In this document: in pieces, positions 1 to 8,859 of the stretch
Layout: each line of letters opens with the position of its first letter
Numbering within the stretch: the first letter of the stretch is position 1
Origin: Pseudomonas sp. dw_612
GTDB taxonomy: Bacteria; Pseudomonadota; Gammaproteobacteria; Pseudomonadales; Pseudomonadaceae
Assembly (NCBI RefSeq): GCF_018449725.1
Contig: NZ_JAAVVC010000007.1
Span: 186,001 to 250,000, forward strand
DNA: 64,000 nt
Reading direction: 5' to 3'
Made by a program: the position numbers and the translations under genes
Notes under the pieces: model-generated
The model's input: only the letters and a program-made list of their open reading frames with translations
What the model was told of the DNA's origin: nothing
Database searches by the model: none

Positions 1-2266
1 GCAGCGCTTCGTTAAACGCATCGGTGCCGAGTTGCGCCACCGGCGTATCCAGCAACAACTCCGCCCCGACATTACTGGTGGCCAACATCACCGTGTTTTT
101 GAAATCCACCACTAACCCGGTTCCGTCCTCCATCACGCCCTTATCGAACACGTTGTAAAACGCCTCCAACACATCCGGATGCGCTTTCTCGATTTCATCC
201 AGCAACACCACCGAATAGGGCTTGCGCCGCACGGCTTCCGTCAGCACACCACCACTGCCATAACCGACATAGCCGGGCGGGGCGCCTTTGAGTTGGCTGA
301 CGGTGTGGGCTTCCTGGTATTCGGAGAGGTTGATGCTGATCAGGTTGCGTTCGCCGCCGTACAACGCGTCGGCCAAGGCATACGCGGTTTCGGTTTTACC
401 CACGCCGGTGGGGCCGACCAGCAGGAACACGCCGACCGGTTTTTGCGGGTCGGTGAGGCCGGCGCGGTAGGCTTGCAAGCGCTGGGCGATGGTGCCGAGG
501 GCGATGCTTTGGCCCATCACGCGTTGGCCCATGCGTTGGCCGAGGGTGCGCACGGCGTGGGCTTCGTCGGCGAGCATTTTGCCGACCGGGATGCCGGTCC
601 AGCCGGCGATCACGGCGGCGACGGTTTTGGTGTCGACCTGTTCCGGCACCAGCGGATCGTCCTGGCGAATCGCGTCGAGCCCGGCTTCCAGGCGCACCAG
701 TTCGGCGGCCAGGTGATCGATGCGGCTGTCGATGTTTTCGTCGGGTTTATCGCTGTCGGCGCGTTCGCTCAGGGCGAGCAGTTCGCGACGGGTTTCCAGC
801 AGTTCGCGCACGGCGACCCGTTCTTCGTTCCAGCGGGTTTCCAGTTCGCGAATGGCCTGCACGTTGCTGATGGATTCGCTTTCCAGCAGGGTGATGCGTT
901 CGCGGTGATCGAGCCCGGTGGCTTGTTCCCGGCGCAGGCGTTCGACTTCATCCTTGAGGCTATTCTGTCGATGCCGCAGGCTTTCCAGCGGTGGCGGCAC
1001 GTCGTGTTGACCGAGGGCGACCCGGGCGCACGCGGTGTCGAGCACGCTGATGGCTTTGTCCGGCAGTTGTCGGCCGGAGATGTAGCGGTGGGACAGTTTC
1101 ACCGCTTCATGAATCGCCGCGTCCAGCACCTGTACACCGTGATGTTGTTCGAGTTTCGCCGCGACGCCACGCAGCATTTCCACGGCGGTGATTTCGTCTG
1201 GCTCTTCGACTTGCACCAGTTGAAAACGCCTCGCCAATGCCGGGTCTTTCTCGAAGTATTTTTTGTACTCCAGCCACGTGGTGGCGGCCAGCGTTCGCAA
1301 CTCGCCACGAGCGAGCGCCGGTTTCAGCAGGTTGGCCGCGTCGCTGCCACCTTCCGCGCCACCAGCACCGATCAGGGTGTGAGCTTCGTCGATGAACAAA
1401 ATGATCGGTTTCTCGGCACTGCGCACCGCGTCGATCACACCTTTTAGGCGCTGCTCGAATTCGCCTTTGACCCCGGCACCGGCCTGCAACAACCCGAGGT
1501 CGAGCACCCGCAAACTGACTTCCTGCAACGACGGCGGTACATCCCCGGCGGCGATGCGCAGGGCCAGGCCTTCGACCACGGCAGTCTTGCCCACGCCGGG
1601 CGCGCCCACGAGGATCGGGTTGTTCTGCCGGCGCCGTAACAGGATGTCGATGCACTGACGAATCTCGCCATCGCGCCCGACGATGGGATCGATGCGCCCG
1701 GCATGGGCATCGGCGGTCAGGTCCTGGGTGTATTGATCGAGCACGGAATCCTGTTTGGGCGCTGATTGGCCCGGTGCCGAAGGACGCACGCCACCGACGT
1801 GTTCGCGGGAGCTTTCAGTCCATTCCAGCAGGTTGCTGCGCAGTGCCTCCCGGGGAATCTTCAACAACGATGAAGCGCTGTTGAGCAGCAAACTGCGGCG
1901 CTCATCGCGGTCGATCAACGCCAACAGCAGCAAGCCGGAACGAATGCTGTCCAGCCCCAATACGCTGGCCTGCACCACCGCGTCTTCCAGCAGCCCGGTG
2001 GTGTGGGTCGAGAGTGCCGGGGTGCGGGTGCTGCCGGATTTGAACAGGTCCAGTGCCTTGTTGATTTCGGCGGTCAGGGCATCGCGTTCCAGGCCGAAGC
2101 GCGGCAGCAGCCAGGCGAAGTCGCCGCCCTCGATGTCCAGCAACTCCAGCAGCAAGTGCTCGATTTCGACGTAATGATGACCCCGTTGCAGACAGCGTTG
2201 CGCGGCGCGTTCCAGGGCGCGACGGTTGTCCGGGTTGAGGCGCCCGATCAGGCTGGCCAGTTCCAT
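1..2266 (-). CDS. tssH: TssH/ClpV type VI secretion AAA+ ATPase, 3' end cut by window edge
   Basis: Disaggregase that strips contracted TssB/TssC sheath in the cytoplasm so that subunits can be reused. The ATG at 2266 lies 2 bp after the tssG stop and the frame is open to base 1 (about 755 codons), so roughly the last 100-150 residues lie outside the window. The N-terminus is a Clp-N repeat region that binds sheath ([20 protein letters not shown]). Two AAA+ modules follow: Walker A GAPGVGKT near 1585-1610 with Walker B FIDEAH, and a second Walker A GPTGVGKT near 393-416 with [13 protein letters not shown] coiled middle domain lies between them, as in the ClpB/ClpV family. Last gene of the leftward arm. 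ClpV rather than ClpB is judged from the N-domain and the T6SS context. Confidence 0.96.
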   Translation of the reverse strand, partial: MELASLIGRLNPDNRRALERAAQRCLQRGHHYVEIEHLLLELLDIEGGDFAWLLPRFGLERDALTAEINKALDLFKSGSTRTPALSTHTTGLLEDAVVQASVLGLDSIRSGLLLLALIDRDERRSLLLNSASSLLKIPREALRSNLLEWTESSREHVGGVRPSAPGQSAPKQDSVLDQYTQDLTADAHAGRIDPIVGRDGEIRQCIDILLRRRQNNPILVGAPGVGKTAVVEGLALRIAAGDVPPSLQEVSLRVLDLGLLQAGAGVKGEFEQRLKGVIDAVRSAEKPIILFIDEAHTLIGAGGAEGGSDAANLLKPALARGELRTLAATTWLEYKKYFEKDPALARRFQLVQVEEPDEITAVEMLRGVAAKLEQHHGVQVLDAAIHEAVKLSHRYISGRQLPDKAISVLDTACARVALGQHDVPPPLESLRHRQNSLKDEVERLRREQATGLDHRERITLLESESISNVQAIRELETRWNEERVAVRELLETRRELLALSERADSDKPDENIDSRIDHLAAELVRLEAGLDAIRQDDPLVPEQVDTKTVAAVIAGWTGIPVGKMLADEAHAVRTLGQRMGQRVMGQSIALGTIAQRLQAYRAGLTDPQKPVGVFLLVGPTGVGKTETAYALADALYGGERNLISINLSEYQEAHTVSQLKGAPPGYVGYGSGGVLTEAVRRKPYSVVLLDEIEKAHPDVLEAFYNVFDKGVMEDGTGLVVDFKNTVMLATSNVGAELLLDTPVAQLGTDAFNEAL

Positions 2267-2268
2267 GT

Positions 2269-3294
2269 TCAGGTGATCTCCAGCTGACGAAGGCGGGTTT
2301 CGATGCGTTGCACGGCGAGGCTGGTCTGACGTTGCAAGCCACCGTTCCAGCTCAGCAGCGGCGGCGTCTCGCGACCGAGTTTCATCGGGCCGGCGCCGCG
2401 CACCAGCAACACCAGGGTGCAATCCAGGTCCGGGCCAAAATAGAGCGCGCTGAGGCTGGCCAGGGCCGGGTGGGATTCGCCGTCCGGCAAGAACTTTGCG
2501 GCTTGGGCCGAGGACAGCGGGCCAAGGGTCAGGCGAAAACCTGCGTGTTCATCCCAGACCCGAGTGCCGGCCACCGCCGTACGCCCCAGTTGCAAGTTGC
2601 GGCCGCCCGGGATCATGCGGCTGCGACTGGCGGGCGGGATCTCGCGCCAGGCGCCTTCATAGGCGCTGAGTTCCACCGGCAGTTCGAAGTGCTCGCGCAC
2701 CACGGCTGCGAAACCCGCGAGGGAGCGGCGGCCATCGGCAAACAACGCGCTGCAGGCCAACACCGCCGAGTCGGGCATGGCCCCGCGTTCCTGCAACGCT
2801 TTGGGCAACAACCCGGTCAACGCGCGCAATTGCGACTGGACCGGCGAGGCACCGGGGGCTGTGAACCCCACGGCAATCCGGTGTTTGCGCATCACCTTGT
2901 ACAACAGGCTCAACAGACGATGCTGGAACAGGTCGAGGAATTCGGCCGGTGCGTGGTCCCTGGCCCGGGCCCGTTGTTGCAGCCATTCCTGATAGGCGTA
3001 GGGCAGGGGGCCGTCGGGGCCGCCGAGGCCGAACACTGGCGTGCTGAGGACCGGTTGTTCACCGGTTTGCTGAGTCAGGCTTTCGATTTCGCTGGCGGCG
3101 AACAGCGGCGTCAACGGCCCGCGCAGGCGAATGGCTTCGGCCTGGGGCGAGGTGCCGCTGCCCAGGGATTCGGCTTGCGGGTGTTCGCGTTCCAGCAGCA
3201 ACAGTGCCTGCAACAGCTCAAACGCTTGTGGATCGCGGCGCAGCTTTTCACTCAGGTTCAGAGGGAAAGTGGCATGCCGGCTTGGGGTTGCCAT
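2269..3294 (-). CDS. tssG: TssG/VasB-type baseplate wedge protein
   Basis: T6SS baseplate subunit (about 341 aa) that joins TssF and TssE in the wedge around VgrG. I chose the ATG at 3294 (MATPSRHATFPLNLSEKL) because an AGGAGGTG ribosome binding site lies directly upstream; the frame stays open further upstream inside tssF but without family-like sequence. The N-terminal stretch with FELLQALLLLEREHP and the later VDFRHRLLSLLYKV-like region fit the TssG (DUF1305) family. Its 5' end overlaps the end of tssF by 37 bp, and its stop is 2 bp before tssH, so translation of the three genes is probably coupled. Confidence 0.93.
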   Translation of the reverse strand: MATPSRHATFPLNLSEKLRRDPQAFELLQALLLLEREHPQAESLGSGTSPQAEAIRLRGPLTPLFAASEIESLTQQTGEQPVLSTPVFGLGGPDGPLPYAYQEWLQQRARARDHAPAEFLDLFQHRLLSLLYKVMRKHRIAVGFTAPGASPVQSQLRALTGLLPKALQERGAMPDSAVLACSALFADGRRSLAGFAAVVREHFELPVELSAYEGAWREIPPASRSRMIPGGRNLQLGRTAVAGTRVWDEHAGFRLTLGPLSSAQAAKFLPDGESHPALASLSALYFGPDLDCTLVLLVRGAGPMKLGRETPPLLSWNGGLQRQTSLAVQRIETRLRQLEIT

Positions 3295-5051
3295 GTTTTC
3301 ACCTCCTTGTCTGACTGGACCAGGACCGTGCGCACAAAGCGATTGGCCGTGGCATACAACGAAAAGAATTGCGCCAGCACCGCCGAAAACAACACCGCGC
3401 TGCTGCCGACAAAATGCTGCGCATCGAGTTGTAACTGCACCTCCAACCCATTGCGCCAACCGCGCCAGGCGTCTTCGCCGACATGGCCGATCACGCGCTC
3501 ACACGAAAGACCGAGCAAACCTTCGATCTGCCGCAAAGCGCTGGCCTCGTCCCGCAGGTTGTGCAGCTGGAGGATTTCCCTGAGGGCATCCAGCGCTTGG
3601 GGGCCTTCGACCAGCGACAGATGATTGAGGGTCAGTTGCGACACCAGCCGCCAGCGCGATTCGCCATCCAGTCGCGGCAGACTCTGCGGGCTCGGTGGGT
3701 TGCGCAGACGCGCCCACGCCACCGGCCCCGGTCGCTCAAACCCCAACGGCGTGCCGGCGGGGAGGCTCTGGGCCAGGTGTCGATTGGTGCACAGCAGTTC
3801 GGCGGTGAGGCTGTATTCGACCCTCTCCGAGAGGGGGTCGAGCCGGGTGTCCACCAGGCTCATCAACAGGTCGGTGCCGAGGCGATTCGGGGTCATGCCG
3901 CTGACCCGTCGCGCATGCCAGTAGCACTGTTTATCGCCGCCACCGTGCTGGCTGCCGTAATAGGCCGGCACCCGTTGCACGCCTTGGCGCGTGGTGGCGC
4001 GCACCGCGCGGATGCTGTGGATCTCGACGCTGTTTTCGCGGTGACTGTCGGCCACCAGTCGATACTCGCTGCGGGTGCCATCCGGGCGCAGGGGCTCGGA
4101 GGTGCGCGGGAACAGGTTGATCACCGGCGCGCAACCGAGGGCGATATCGCTGGCCTGAAGGTGCATGCGGCTGGTGGGCGGACGGTCGAAGACGATGTAC
4201 ACAAACAACGTCTGACTGTCGCTGCTGACGCCGGCCAATGGCAGGTCGAAGAAATTGAATTTGTCCGGGAAGGCAAAGTACTCGGCGAGCAGGCGCATGC
4301 CTGGGTGCACGCCGTCTTCGTCCGGCAGCAGCACTTCATCGCTGGCAAACCCGACAACCTGCGGCAGCCCCACCAAGGTTTTCGGCACGCTGCCCGCCGG
4401 GCCGGCCAGCACCTTTACGGCATGCGCGCCGAGCAGGTCATACAGGCACGCGTTGATCACCGGGGAGGCGGCCAGGTGGATGCGCAATTGCGCGATGTTC
4501 AGCTCCGACCACTGGTTTTCACCCAGGCAACGCAGACTCAGGCGCAACGCCGAGCGGGCCTGGGGTACGCCGGTCAGGGCCTGGGCTTCATCGCTGCCGA
4601 GCAGCAAGGCTTCGTTGATTTCCACCGGCCACAACTCAACGGCTGAGCTGGTGCGAAAGTGGATGCTTTCACCTTTGCTGGTGGTGACGAACAGCGGTGT
4701 GTCCCGGGGCAATGGGTAACCGCCGGCGAGGTTGCCTTTGCTCGGGTCCGGCTGGAATTGCACGATGGCGCAGGAAGGCAGCGGCCGCATGGCCAACGGG
4801 TAAAGTTGTTCCAGCAGGGCATCGCTGAATTCGGCGTAGTCGTCGTCGAGCCGTCGTTGCAGGCGCGCCGCCAGCAGTGCAAAGCCTTCCAGCAGCCGCT
4901 CGACATGCGGGTCCGGGCATTCGCCGGGGGACAGCTCCAGGCGTCGGGCAACCTTGGGGTAACGTTCGGCGAAAATGCTCCCGGCATGCCGCAGCCAGGT
5001 CAGTTCCCGTTGGTAGTAGTCGAGCAATTGCGGGTCAATCGAGTCGCTCAT
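3258..5051 (-). CDS. tssF: TssF/VasA-type baseplate protein
   Basis: T6SS baseplate component of about 597 aa, the usual family length (DUF879). The N-terminus MSDSIDPQLLDYYQRELTWL is the family signature, followed by FAERYPKVARRLEL and DPHVERLLEGFALLAARLQRRLDDDYAEF. I took the ATG at 5051 because it begins exactly at this conserved block; 13 further codons upstream belong to the overlapping tssE end. It overlaps tssE by 17 bp and tssG by 37 bp, typical of a tightly packed baseplate operon. Confidence 0.95.
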   Translation of the reverse strand: MSDSIDPQLLDYYQRELTWLRHAGSIFAERYPKVARRLELSPGECPDPHVERLLEGFALLAARLQRRLDDDYAEFSDALLEQLYPLAMRPLPSCAIVQFQPDPSKGNLAGGYPLPRDTPLFVTTSKGESIHFRTSSAVELWPVEINEALLLGSDEAQALTGVPQARSALRLSLRCLGENQWSELNIAQLRIHLAASPVINACLYDLLGAHAVKVLAGPAGSVPKTLVGLPQVVGFASDEVLLPDEDGVHPGMRLLAEYFAFPDKFNFFDLPLAGVSSDSQTLFVYIVFDRPPTSRMHLQASDIALGCAPVINLFPRTSEPLRPDGTRSEYRLVADSHRENSVEIHSIRAVRATTRQGVQRVPAYYGSQHGGGDKQCYWHARRVSGMTPNRLGTDLLMSLVDTRLDPLSERVEYSLTAELLCTNRHLAQSLPAGTPLGFERPGPVAWARLRNPPSPQSLPRLDGESRWRLVSQLTLNHLSLVEGPQALDALREILQLHNLRDEASALRQIEGLLGLSCERVIGHVGEDAWRGWRNGLEVQLQLDAQHFVGSSAVLFSAVLAQFFSLYATANRFVRTVLVQSDKEVKTWQPQAGMPLSL

Positions 5052-5478
5052 GACGCACCTCAAGGCCATCGCTGGCCTTCTCGATGACAAATGCCACGGG
5101 CCAGTGTTGCTGGCCGCTGCGCAACTCGCCCAGCAGGCGAATGCTCAGTTGCTGCGGGTGGCCGGGGACTGGATTGACTTGAACCTCGCCCAGTTGCAGG
5201 CGCGGTTCGAAATGGGTGATGGCCTCGCGTACGTCCCGCGCCAACTGACGACGGTCATCGCTGCGCTGCTGTTGCAGCGCGGTCCAGTCAGCGATGCCGT
5301 AGTCGAGAATGCTCGGTGGAGAGGTCAAGGCGCGGGGACCGCGCCGGGTGTTGAACAGGCGCAGCAATTCCGTTTGCACCGAGACGAGTAACCCCTGGCG
5401 ATCGAACACTTGCACAGTGTCGGCCTCGCTGGAGGTGAGACGCTCGAACAATGGAGGAAGTATGCCGGTGCCTGCCAT
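5035..5478 (-). CDS. tssE: TssE, gp25-like baseplate protein
   Basis: Small baseplate subunit (147 aa) homologous to phage T4 gp25, which starts sheath polymerisation. Family features visible are the N-terminal LFERL, the SILDYGIADW segment, and the gp25 core containing LARDVREAITHFEPRLQLG, where the E-P-R pattern is conserved. The ATG at 5478 follows the hcp stop by 15 bp. The gene overlaps the start of tssF by 17 bp. Assignment rests on motif, length and position between hcp and tssF. Confidence 0.93.
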   Translation of the reverse strand: MAGTGILPPLFERLTSSEADTVQVFDRQGLLVSVQTELLRLFNTRRGPRALTSPPSILDYGIADWTALQQQRSDDRRQLARDVREAITHFEPRLQLGEVQVNPVPGHPQQLSIRLLGELRSGQQHWPVAFVIEKASDGLEVRHERLD

Positions 5479-5493
5479 GGCCGACGCGTCCGC

Positions 5494-5991
5494 TTACTTG
5501 ACGAGCTTGTTGGCGGCCATGTCCCAGGTCGAGGCGGCCGTGCCTTCCTTGGTGCCATCGTCTTTCTGGGCGGTGAGTTCCCATTTGATCTTGGTGAAGT
5601 TCAGGGAAATGGTTTCCACCGGTTTGCCACCCGTGCCGCCACTGACGCTGACGTTCGACAGCACCACGTTGGTCAGGGTGTAGATGATGAACGGCATCAA
5701 CTGCCCGCTGCCTTCGGCGGCGTTACGGCCGATGGTGATCTTGGCTTCGGGGATCGGTTTGCCGGCGCAGCAATATTCATTGAGGGACGGTGTGGAGCTG
5801 TCGACGAACTTGGTCAGGGTGAATTCGCCGATATGCGGTTTGCCGGATGTCCGCTCCGAGTTGCTGACGTCGTTGGTGACCTGCATCGCCACGTTGTGGC
5901 TGTAGGACATGACTTCGATTTTGTCCGCGTAGCCCTCGAGCAGGCTGTCACCTTTGATGTCACCGCCGAGGTCGAGAATAATTGCATCCAT
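5494..5991 (-). CDS. hcp: Hcp (TssD) tube protein
   Basis: Forms the hexameric-ring tube propelled by the T6SS sheath; secreted and also an effector chaperone. It is 165 aa, beginning MDAIILDLGGDIKGDS, with the Hcp-family segments SYSHNV, GKPHIGEFTLTKFVD and a beta-rich core. It lies between tssC and tssE. It is separated from tssC by a 77-bp spacer holding a strong GC-rich hairpin (6034-6060), which may set Hcp output apart from the sheath genes. The two cysteines in NEYCCAGK are unusual to see together in Hcp. Confidence 0.96.
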   Translation of the reverse strand: MDAIILDLGGDIKGDSLLEGYADKIEVMSYSHNVAMQVTNDVSNSERTSGKPHIGEFTLTKFVDSSTPSLNEYCCAGKPIPEAKITIGRNAAEGSGQLMPFIIYTLTNVVLSNVSVSGGTGGKPVETISLNFTKIKWELTAQKDDGTKEGTAASTWDMAANKLVK

Positions 5992-6033
5992 CGCATGAAA
6001 CTCCTGAAGGTTATCGCGCTAGATAAAAGGAGA

Positions 6034-6060
6034 ACTCCCGCCGGCCGGGCCGGCGGGAGT
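6034..6060 (-). terminator. Hairpin between tssC and hcp (attenuator or mRNA stabiliser)
   Basis: A perfect 13-bp inverted repeat (ACTCCCGCCGGCC and its complement around one central base) lies in the tssC-hcp spacer. Read leftward it is followed by TCTCCTTTTATC, a weak T-rich tract. This could be a partial terminator or an RNA-processing/stability element giving Hcp its own expression level. Confidence 0.6.
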
Positions 6061-6068
6061 GAAGCAGG

Positions 6069-7550
6069 TCAGGCTGCAACCGGTGGCGGCAGTGTGGCGA
6101 CCAGGCGGATCGATGCGGTCAGCTCTTCGAGCTGGAAGTGCGGCCGCAGGAACACCGTGGCCTTGTAGGCACCGGGTTTGCCGGCGACTTCGGTCACGTC
6201 CACCCGAGCTTCACGCAACGGGTACTGCGCCTTGATCTCTTGCGGCGCGTTGTCGTTGATCAGCACGTAGTCGGCGATCCAGTTATTGAGGTAGGTCTGC
6301 ACGTTGTCGCGGGTCATGAAACTGCCGACCTTGTCGCGCATGATCACCTTCAGGTAGTGCGCAAAACGCGAGGCCGCGAGCACGTACGGCAACATCGCCG
6401 AAATCCGCGCGTTGGCGTTGGCCTCGTTGGTGTTGTAGAGCTTGGACTTGTTGGTGGTCTGGCCACCGAAGAACACCGCCACGTCGCTGTTTTTCTTGTG
6501 GCACAGGGCGATGAAGCCGAGGTCGTTGAGCTCTTTTTCCCGGCGGTCGGTGATCGCCACTTCGGTCGGGCATTTGAGCGACAGGTCGCCGGAACTGGTG
6601 CGGAAGGTATGCGCCGGCAGGCCTTCGACCGCGCCACCGCCTTCCGCCCCACGAATCGCCGCGCACCAGCCGTACTTGGCGAAGGCTTCGGTGATGCGTT
6701 GCGACAAGGCCCAGGCCGCGTTGCCCCACAGGTATTTGCCGTGGTCGGTGCCGTTGACGTCTTCCACGTAGTTGATGCCTTCCACCGGCGAGGTTTCCGG
6801 GCCGTAGGGCAGGCGCAGCAGGAAGTGCGGCAGCACCAGCGACACGTAGCGCGAGTCTTCGCTTTCGCGGAAGGAGCGCCATTTGATCAGCTCCTGGCTC
6901 TCGAAGACTTTCGACAAATCACGGGGCACGGCCAGTTCGGTGAAGCTGTTCATGTCGAACAACCGTGGGCTGGCGGCGGCAATGAATGGCGCGTGGGCCG
7001 CGGCGGCGACGTTCGACAGTTTCTCCAGCAGGCCGATGTCCTGCGGGTGCCGGCCGAAGGTGTAGTCACCCACCAGCAGGCTGAACGGGTGGCCGCCGAA
7101 GGTGCCGTATTCTTCTTCGTAGATTTTCTTGAACAACGCGCTCTGGTCGAACTCGACGGCTTTCTCCAGGTCGTTTTGCAGCTCTTTCTGGGTCACGTTG
7201 AGCAGGCGCAGTTTCAGCCGGGAGCTGGTCTCGGTGTTCTGTACCAGCAGGTGCAAGCCACGCCAGGACGCTTCGAGTTTCTGCATGTCGGGGTGGTGCA
7301 GGACTTCGTTGAGTTGCGCGCTGATCAGCTCGTCGATCTGGCTGATACGGTCGTTGATCATCGCCACGGTGTCCTTGTCGATGGCCATGCCTTCGTCGAG
7401 TACCTGGGTGGCGAACTCCGCGAGCATGTCGCGGGCATAGTCCTGCTGGCTGTCGTCATGGGCCATGCGGCCTTCGGCGATGATCCGGTCTAGCAGGGAC
7501 AGGCTTTCTGTGGTGCTTTCACTGGTTTTGGCGGCGGCTGATGCGGGCAT
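6069..7550 (-). CDS. tssC: TssC (VipB) contractile sheath large subunit
   Basis: Large subunit of the T6SS contractile sheath (493 aa, usual length about 490-500). Conserved blocks include LEASWRGLHLLVQNTETSSRLKLRLLN in two parts, the GTFGGHPFSLLVGDYTFGR region, YGPETSPVEGINYVED and the C-terminal FLRPHFQLEELTASIRLVA. It forms heterodimers with TssB, whose gene lies 28 bp upstream, and it is the substrate of TssH. The ATG at 7550 gives MPASAAAKTSES, a normal unstructured head. Confidence 0.97.
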   Translation of the reverse strand: MPASAAAKTSESTTESLSLLDRIIAEGRMAHDDSQQDYARDMLAEFATQVLDEGMAIDKDTVAMINDRISQIDELISAQLNEVLHHPDMQKLEASWRGLHLLVQNTETSSRLKLRLLNVTQKELQNDLEKAVEFDQSALFKKIYEEEYGTFGGHPFSLLVGDYTFGRHPQDIGLLEKLSNVAAAAHAPFIAAASPRLFDMNSFTELAVPRDLSKVFESQELIKWRSFRESEDSRYVSLVLPHFLLRLPYGPETSPVEGINYVEDVNGTDHGKYLWGNAAWALSQRITEAFAKYGWCAAIRGAEGGGAVEGLPAHTFRTSSGDLSLKCPTEVAITDRREKELNDLGFIALCHKKNSDVAVFFGGQTTNKSKLYNTNEANANARISAMLPYVLAASRFAHYLKVIMRDKVGSFMTRDNVQTYLNNWIADYVLINDNAPQEIKAQYPLREARVDVTEVAGKPGAYKATVFLRPHFQLEELTASIRLVATLPPPVAA

Positions 7551-7578
7551 GGCGACTTCTCCCTAAGTGAATGAGTGA

Positions 7579-8127
7579 TCAGGCTTGCGGTTCGGCCGGC
7601 GCTTCAGTGTCGCCTTCGGCGGCAGGCGCAGCGGTGTCCGGACGCGCAGACTTGATCTCTTGCAGGCCCTCGGTGTTGGCGATGACATCGCGCAACAACT
7701 TGTCCAGATCATCGTTGCCGTCGAGCTTGGTCAGCAGATCGCGCAGACGCTGACGCGCTTCGAACAGACGACGCAGCGGCGTGACTTGCTCGACCACTTT
7801 CACCGGATCGAAGTCATCGATGTGCTTGAAGTTGAGTTCGATGTTGAGCTTGCTGTCATCGCCGGTGAGGGTGTTGGTGACCTGCAAGGTGGCACGGGGA
7901 GCAATCGAGGCCAGCACCTCGTTGAAGTTGTCGCGGTCGATTTCGGTGAAGCGCCGTTCGACCAGTTTGGGGAGAGCGTTGAGAGGCTTGCCGGAAAGGT
8001 CGGCGAGAATGCCCACGACCAGCGGCAATTCTTTTTTCTCGATGGCGTTGCCGATTTCGACGTCGTAGGTGATTTGCACCCTCGGTGGGCGGACCCTGTC
8101 GAGTTTGTGCTGAGTACTTTCTGCCAT
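7579..8127 (-). CDS. tssB: TssB (VipA) contractile sheath small subunit
   Basis: Small sheath subunit (182 aa), partner of TssC. The start at 8127 (MAESTQHKLDRVRPPRVQITY) matches the family N-terminus. The frame is open another 51 codons upstream, but that part is unlike TssB. Core motifs are the VQITYDVEIG strand, ELPLVVGILADLSG and the RRFTEIDRDNFNEVLASI helix. The tail is acidic and Ala/Pro-rich. It is the first gene of the leftward arm. The GGAG ribosome binding site is partly buried in a 9-bp-stem hairpin (8139-8167). Confidence 0.96.
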   Translation of the reverse strand: MAESTQHKLDRVRPPRVQITYDVEIGNAIEKKELPLVVGILADLSGKPLNALPKLVERRFTEIDRDNFNEVLASIAPRATLQVTNTLTGDDSKLNIELNFKHIDDFDPVKVVEQVTPLRRLFEARQRLRDLLTKLDGNDDLDKLLRDVIANTEGLQEIKSARPDTAAPAAEGDTEAPAEPQA

Positions 8128-8138
8128 GTTGGATGACT

Positions 8139-8167
8139 CCGATGCATGAGCGGGCGCAATGCATCGG
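8139..8167 (-). promoter_or_regulatory. Inverted repeat overlapping the tssB ribosome binding site
   Basis: Perfect 9-bp arms (CCGATGCAT at 8139-8147, ATGCATCGG at 8159-8167) with an 11-nt spacer lie just upstream of tssB. In the leftward transcript, two bases of the GGAG Shine-Dalgarno (8137-8140) sit in the 3' arm of the stem. It could be an RNA element controlling translation or a dimeric protein operator. No factor can be named from sequence. Confidence 0.5.
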
Positions 8168-8323
8168 GAGGCCCGTTCATCGCTTTCCCTTGCTGGACCG
8201 TAGGTTAGAAAGGGTGGCAGATGGACCTGTCGTTCCTTTGACAAACCTTCCTCGTTCGCCGTGAGGGCCGAACTACCCAAGACGCTAGAACAGGTCTATA
8301 AAAAAGCAAGGGAAAACCTTTTT

Positions 8324-8803
8324 ATGACTGTCATGAGAAAAGGAAAATTCATTTTGTTTTCACGTTTTTTTGCCTGCTGCGTGTTTTTGACCTTCGCCGG
8401 GTGTTCGCTTTTCGGGCCACGGGTGGACCTCGATAACCTGACCCTGGACGTCGCGCCAAGGGCCAACGACGACACACCGATTGCCGTGGATTTCATCGCC
8501 GTGAACGACCCGGACCTGCTCAAGCAACTGTCGGGCATTACCGCCCGCCAGTGGTTCACCGAGCGTGAGCAGTACCAGCGCGACTACCGGCAACTGATGA
8601 CGGTCTGGGGCCTGGAGCTGGTGCCGGGGCAATTCATCGACAAACAACCCTTCCCGCTGGGGGGCAAGCGGGCGGCTGGACTTTTGGTCTTCGCCAGCTA
8701 TAACACTCCCGGAGCCCACCGGTTGCGGCTGGATGACCAGAGCAATGCCTGGCTCAAGTTCGACAGTCGCGAGATGACGCTGGTGGGCGACAGCCCGAAC
8801 TGA
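8324..8803 (+). CDS. tssJ: TssJ-type T6SS outer-membrane lipoprotein
   Basis: Probable lipoprotein of the T6SS membrane complex, anchoring TssM to the outer membrane. The signal peptide has a basic n-region (MRKGKFILFSRFF) and lipobox FAGC, with the acylated Cys about 26 residues from the ATG. The mature part is about 135 residues, fitting the SciN/TssJ size, but its sequence is divergent, so the call leans on position: first gene of the rightward arm before tssK, the place of lip3 in HSI-3. The start may be 8324 or the ATG at 8333; the ribosome binding site is weak (AAGGGAA). Confidence 0.8.
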   Translation: MTVMRKGKFILFSRFFACCVFLTFAGCSLFGPRVDLDNLTLDVAPRANDDTPIAVDFIAVNDPDLLKQLSGITARQWFTEREQYQRDYRQLMTVWGLELVPGQFIDKQPFPLGGKRAAGLLVFASYNTPGAHRLRLDDQSNAWLKFDSREMTLVGDSPN

Positions 8804-8859
8804 ACACCTTGCAAGAACACCGCGCTGCGCGGCGAAACCATGACCTCGAAAGGAATCGT

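Noticed and set aside
8128..8323. A sigma-54 promoter in the divergent T6SS region
   Set aside because: No element with GG-N10-GC spacing and TGGCAC/TTGC character was found on either strand.
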